Of a DNA stretch of 36,659 bases, positions 34,292-36,659 are shown piece after piece (the stretch's first letter is position 1; each line of letters begins with the position of its first letter). The notes beneath the pieces were generated by a model. That model saw nothing but the letters and a program-made list of their open reading frames with translations, was not told where the DNA came from and did not search any database. Where the stretch lies: NCBI RefSeq assembly GCF_020687205.1, contig NZ_JAJEQE010000032.1, positions 1 to 36,659 on the forward strand, in the 5' to 3' direction. Source of the DNA: Hominisplanchenecus faecis. Its GTDB lineage: Bacteria > Bacillota > Clostridia > Lachnospirales > Lachnospiraceae. A program made the position numbers and the translations under genes.

Positions 34292-34314
34292 TGAATGGAA
34301 ATGAATTATACTGA

Positions 34315-35325
<1,011 letters not shown>

Positions 35326-35354
35326 TAAGATTTACATATCAGGAGGATGTTAAA

Positions 35355-36542
35355 ATGAACGTATTAGTTATCAACTGCGGAAGTTCATCTCTGAAGTATC
35401 AGCTGATCAATTCGGATACAGAAGATGTTCTGGCAAAAGGTCTCTGCGAGAGAATCGGTATTGACGGAAGACTGGTTTACCAGAAAGCCGGATGCGACAA
35501 GGAGATCACAGAGGCAGCCATGCCAACACATAAAGAAGCGATCCAGATGGTGCTGGATGCACTGGTAAACGACAAAACAGGTGCGATCAAGAGCCTGTCA
35601 GAAGTAAATGCAGTCGGTCACCGTATCGTACACGGCGGCGAGAAATTTGCTTCTTCCGTTGTGATCACAGACGAGGTTCTGGAAGCAGTTGCACAGTGTA
35701 ACGACCTTGCACCGCTACACAACCCGGCAAACCTGATCGGTATCAATGCATGTAAAGAGCTGATGCCAGGCGTACCGATGGTAGCTGTATTTGATACCGC
35801 TTTCCATCAGACTATGCCGGAAAAAGCATATCTGTATGGTCTGCCATATGAATATTATGAGAACTACAAAGTGAGAAGATATGGTTTCCACGGAACCTCT
35901 CACAGCTTTGTATCCAAAGAAACAGCAAGATTCCTCGGTATGGATCTGGAAAACTCTAAGATCATCGTATGCCACCTTGGAAACGGTGCATCCATCAGTG
36001 CCGTAAAAGACGGCAAGTGCGTAGATACTTCCATGGGTCTGACTCCGCTGGAAGGTCTGGTAATGGGTACACGTTCCGGTGATATCGATCCGGCGATCAT
36101 GGAATACATTGCAAAGAAAGAAGACCTGGACATCGCAGGTGTTATGAACGTTCTGAATAAAAAATCCGGTCTGGAAGGTATTTCCGGACTGTCAAGTGAT
36201 TTCCGTGACCTGACAGCAGGTGCAAAAGAAGGCAACAAACGTGCGATCGCAGCAATCGAAGTATTCTGCTATCGCGTGGCAAAATATGTTGGTTCTTATG
36301 TAGCAGCTATGAATGGTGTAGATGCGATTGCATTTACAGCAGGTATCGGTGAGAACGTAGGTCTTGTACGTGAAAAAGTCTGCAGCTACCTGGGTTACCT
36401 TGGCATCACTCTGGATGCAGAAGCAAATGCAAAGAGCGGTGACGACTGCGTGATCTCTGCTGCTGACTCCAAAGTAAAAGTAGCAGTTATCCCGACAAAC
36501 GAAGAGCTGGCTATCTGCCGCGAGACCGTTGCTCTGGTATAA
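35355..36542 (+). CDS. ackA: Acetate kinase
   Basis: AckA converts acetyl phosphate and ADP to acetate and ATP. The 395 residues match the family (about 400). It has the actin/Hsp70 fold: phosphate-1 VLVINCGSSSLKYQL at the N-terminus, GHRIVHGGEKF with conserved catalytic-site residues, VFDTAFHQTMPEKAYLYGLP, RYGFHGTSH, VCHLGNGASI (phosphate-2), GLVMGTRSGDIDPAI and FTAGIGENVG (adenosine site). AGGAGG is about 8 nt upstream. It forms the acetate operon with pta. Confidence 0.98.
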   Translation: MNVLVINCGSSSLKYQLINSDTEDVLAKGLCERIGIDGRLVYQKAGCDKEITEAAMPTHKEAIQMVLDALVNDKTGAIKSLSEVNAVGHRIVHGGEKFASSVVITDEVLEAVAQCNDLAPLHNPANLIGINACKELMPGVPMVAVFDTAFHQTMPEKAYLYGLPYEYYENYKVRRYGFHGTSHSFVSKETARFLGMDLENSKIIVCHLGNGASISAVKDGKCVDTSMGLTPLEGLVMGTRSGDIDPAIMEYIAKKEDLDIAGVMNVLNKKSGLEGISGLSSDFRDLTAGAKEGNKRAIAAIEVFCYRVAKYVGSYVAAMNGVDAIAFTAGIGENVGLVREKVCSYLGYLGITLDAEANAKSGDDCVISAADSKVKVAVIPTNEELAICRETVALV

Positions 36543-36608
36543 GTGTGGAAGTACGGAATAATTCGTATACATCAATGAGTGGCAAAAGTCCCCAACTATG
36601 ATGCCTAC

Positions 36609-36640
36609 GGATTGTTCCGTGCGTTGCACTCCCACAATCC
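36609..36640 (+). repeat. Nested hairpin after ackA, possible third member of the structured repeat family
   Basis: GGATTGT (36609-36615) pairs with ACAATCC (36634-36640), and inside it GTGC (36619-36622) pairs with GCAC (36626-36629) around GTT. TTT follows directly, so weak termination of pta-ackA is possible. ACGCTCCGC at 36646-36654 is identical to 21296-21304 beside the inverted repeat, suggesting a related element that continues beyond the window. Confidence 0.55.
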
Positions 36641-36659
36641 TTTCTACGCTCCGCTTCGG

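Overview
The window looks like chromosomal core sequence from an anaerobic, endospore-forming Firmicute, most likely a Lachnospiraceae gut commensal. The reasons are the spoIIA (spoIIAA-spoIIAB-sigF) and spoVA sporulation genes, moderate GC content, strong AGGAGG-type ribosome binding sites, an acetate-forming pta-ackA pair, and large conserved proteins that I recall as Lachnospiraceae DUF5717/DUF5716. I see no phage, IS element, integrase or CRISPR array. Nearly every gene is on the plus strand. The clear exceptions are tmcAL and one tRNA-Leu.

Layout. 1-6247: a structured repeat, nrdR, then a three-gene operon of unassigned function: a ~1190-residue repeat protein, a divergent Hsp70-like protein and a small helical protein. 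6249-8836: amino-acid ABC importer 1, with its own promoter, an operator-like palindrome and an attenuator-like hairpin after the binding-protein gene. 8864-13528: carB and uraA (pyrimidine synthesis and uptake) behind a long structured leader. 13542-15495: asnA overlapping a PflX-like radical SAM gene. 15533-17923: a second amino-acid ABC importer with its own promoter and terminator. 17960-21216: folC, a 49-residue ORF and a zinc-ribbon/TPR membrane protein, ending in a strong terminator.

21215-24690: a second copy of the structured repeat, then spoIIAA-spoIIAB-sigF (forespore sigma-F switch) and spoVAA-AB-AC behind a sigma-G/F-like promoter, closed by a bidirectional terminator. 24693-24826: tRNA-Leu(CAA) on the minus strand with its promoter. 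24852-29619: a zinc-finger/transmembrane protein with a lysine-rich tail, polA, coaE and walJ. 29662-32689: an ACT-domain protein, a DUF711 protein and a MATE exporter. 32767-34108: tmcAL on the minus strand. 34205-36542: pta-ackA with a promoter and a structured leader. 36543-36659: non-coding sequence with another nested hairpin.

Two things stand out. First, 4254-5429 encodes a shortened Hsp70-like protein. It keeps a recognisable phosphate-1 loop, adenosine motif and substrate-binding beta-sandwich signature but has a degenerate phosphate-2 loop, and it lies between two large helical-repeat partners. This is the best candidate for an undescribed system. Second, a 77-bp structured repeat occurs twice with one mismatch. 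Both copies end 36-38 bp before the start codon of a co-oriented regulatory gene (nrdR and spoIIAA). Sequence at the right edge of the window looks related.
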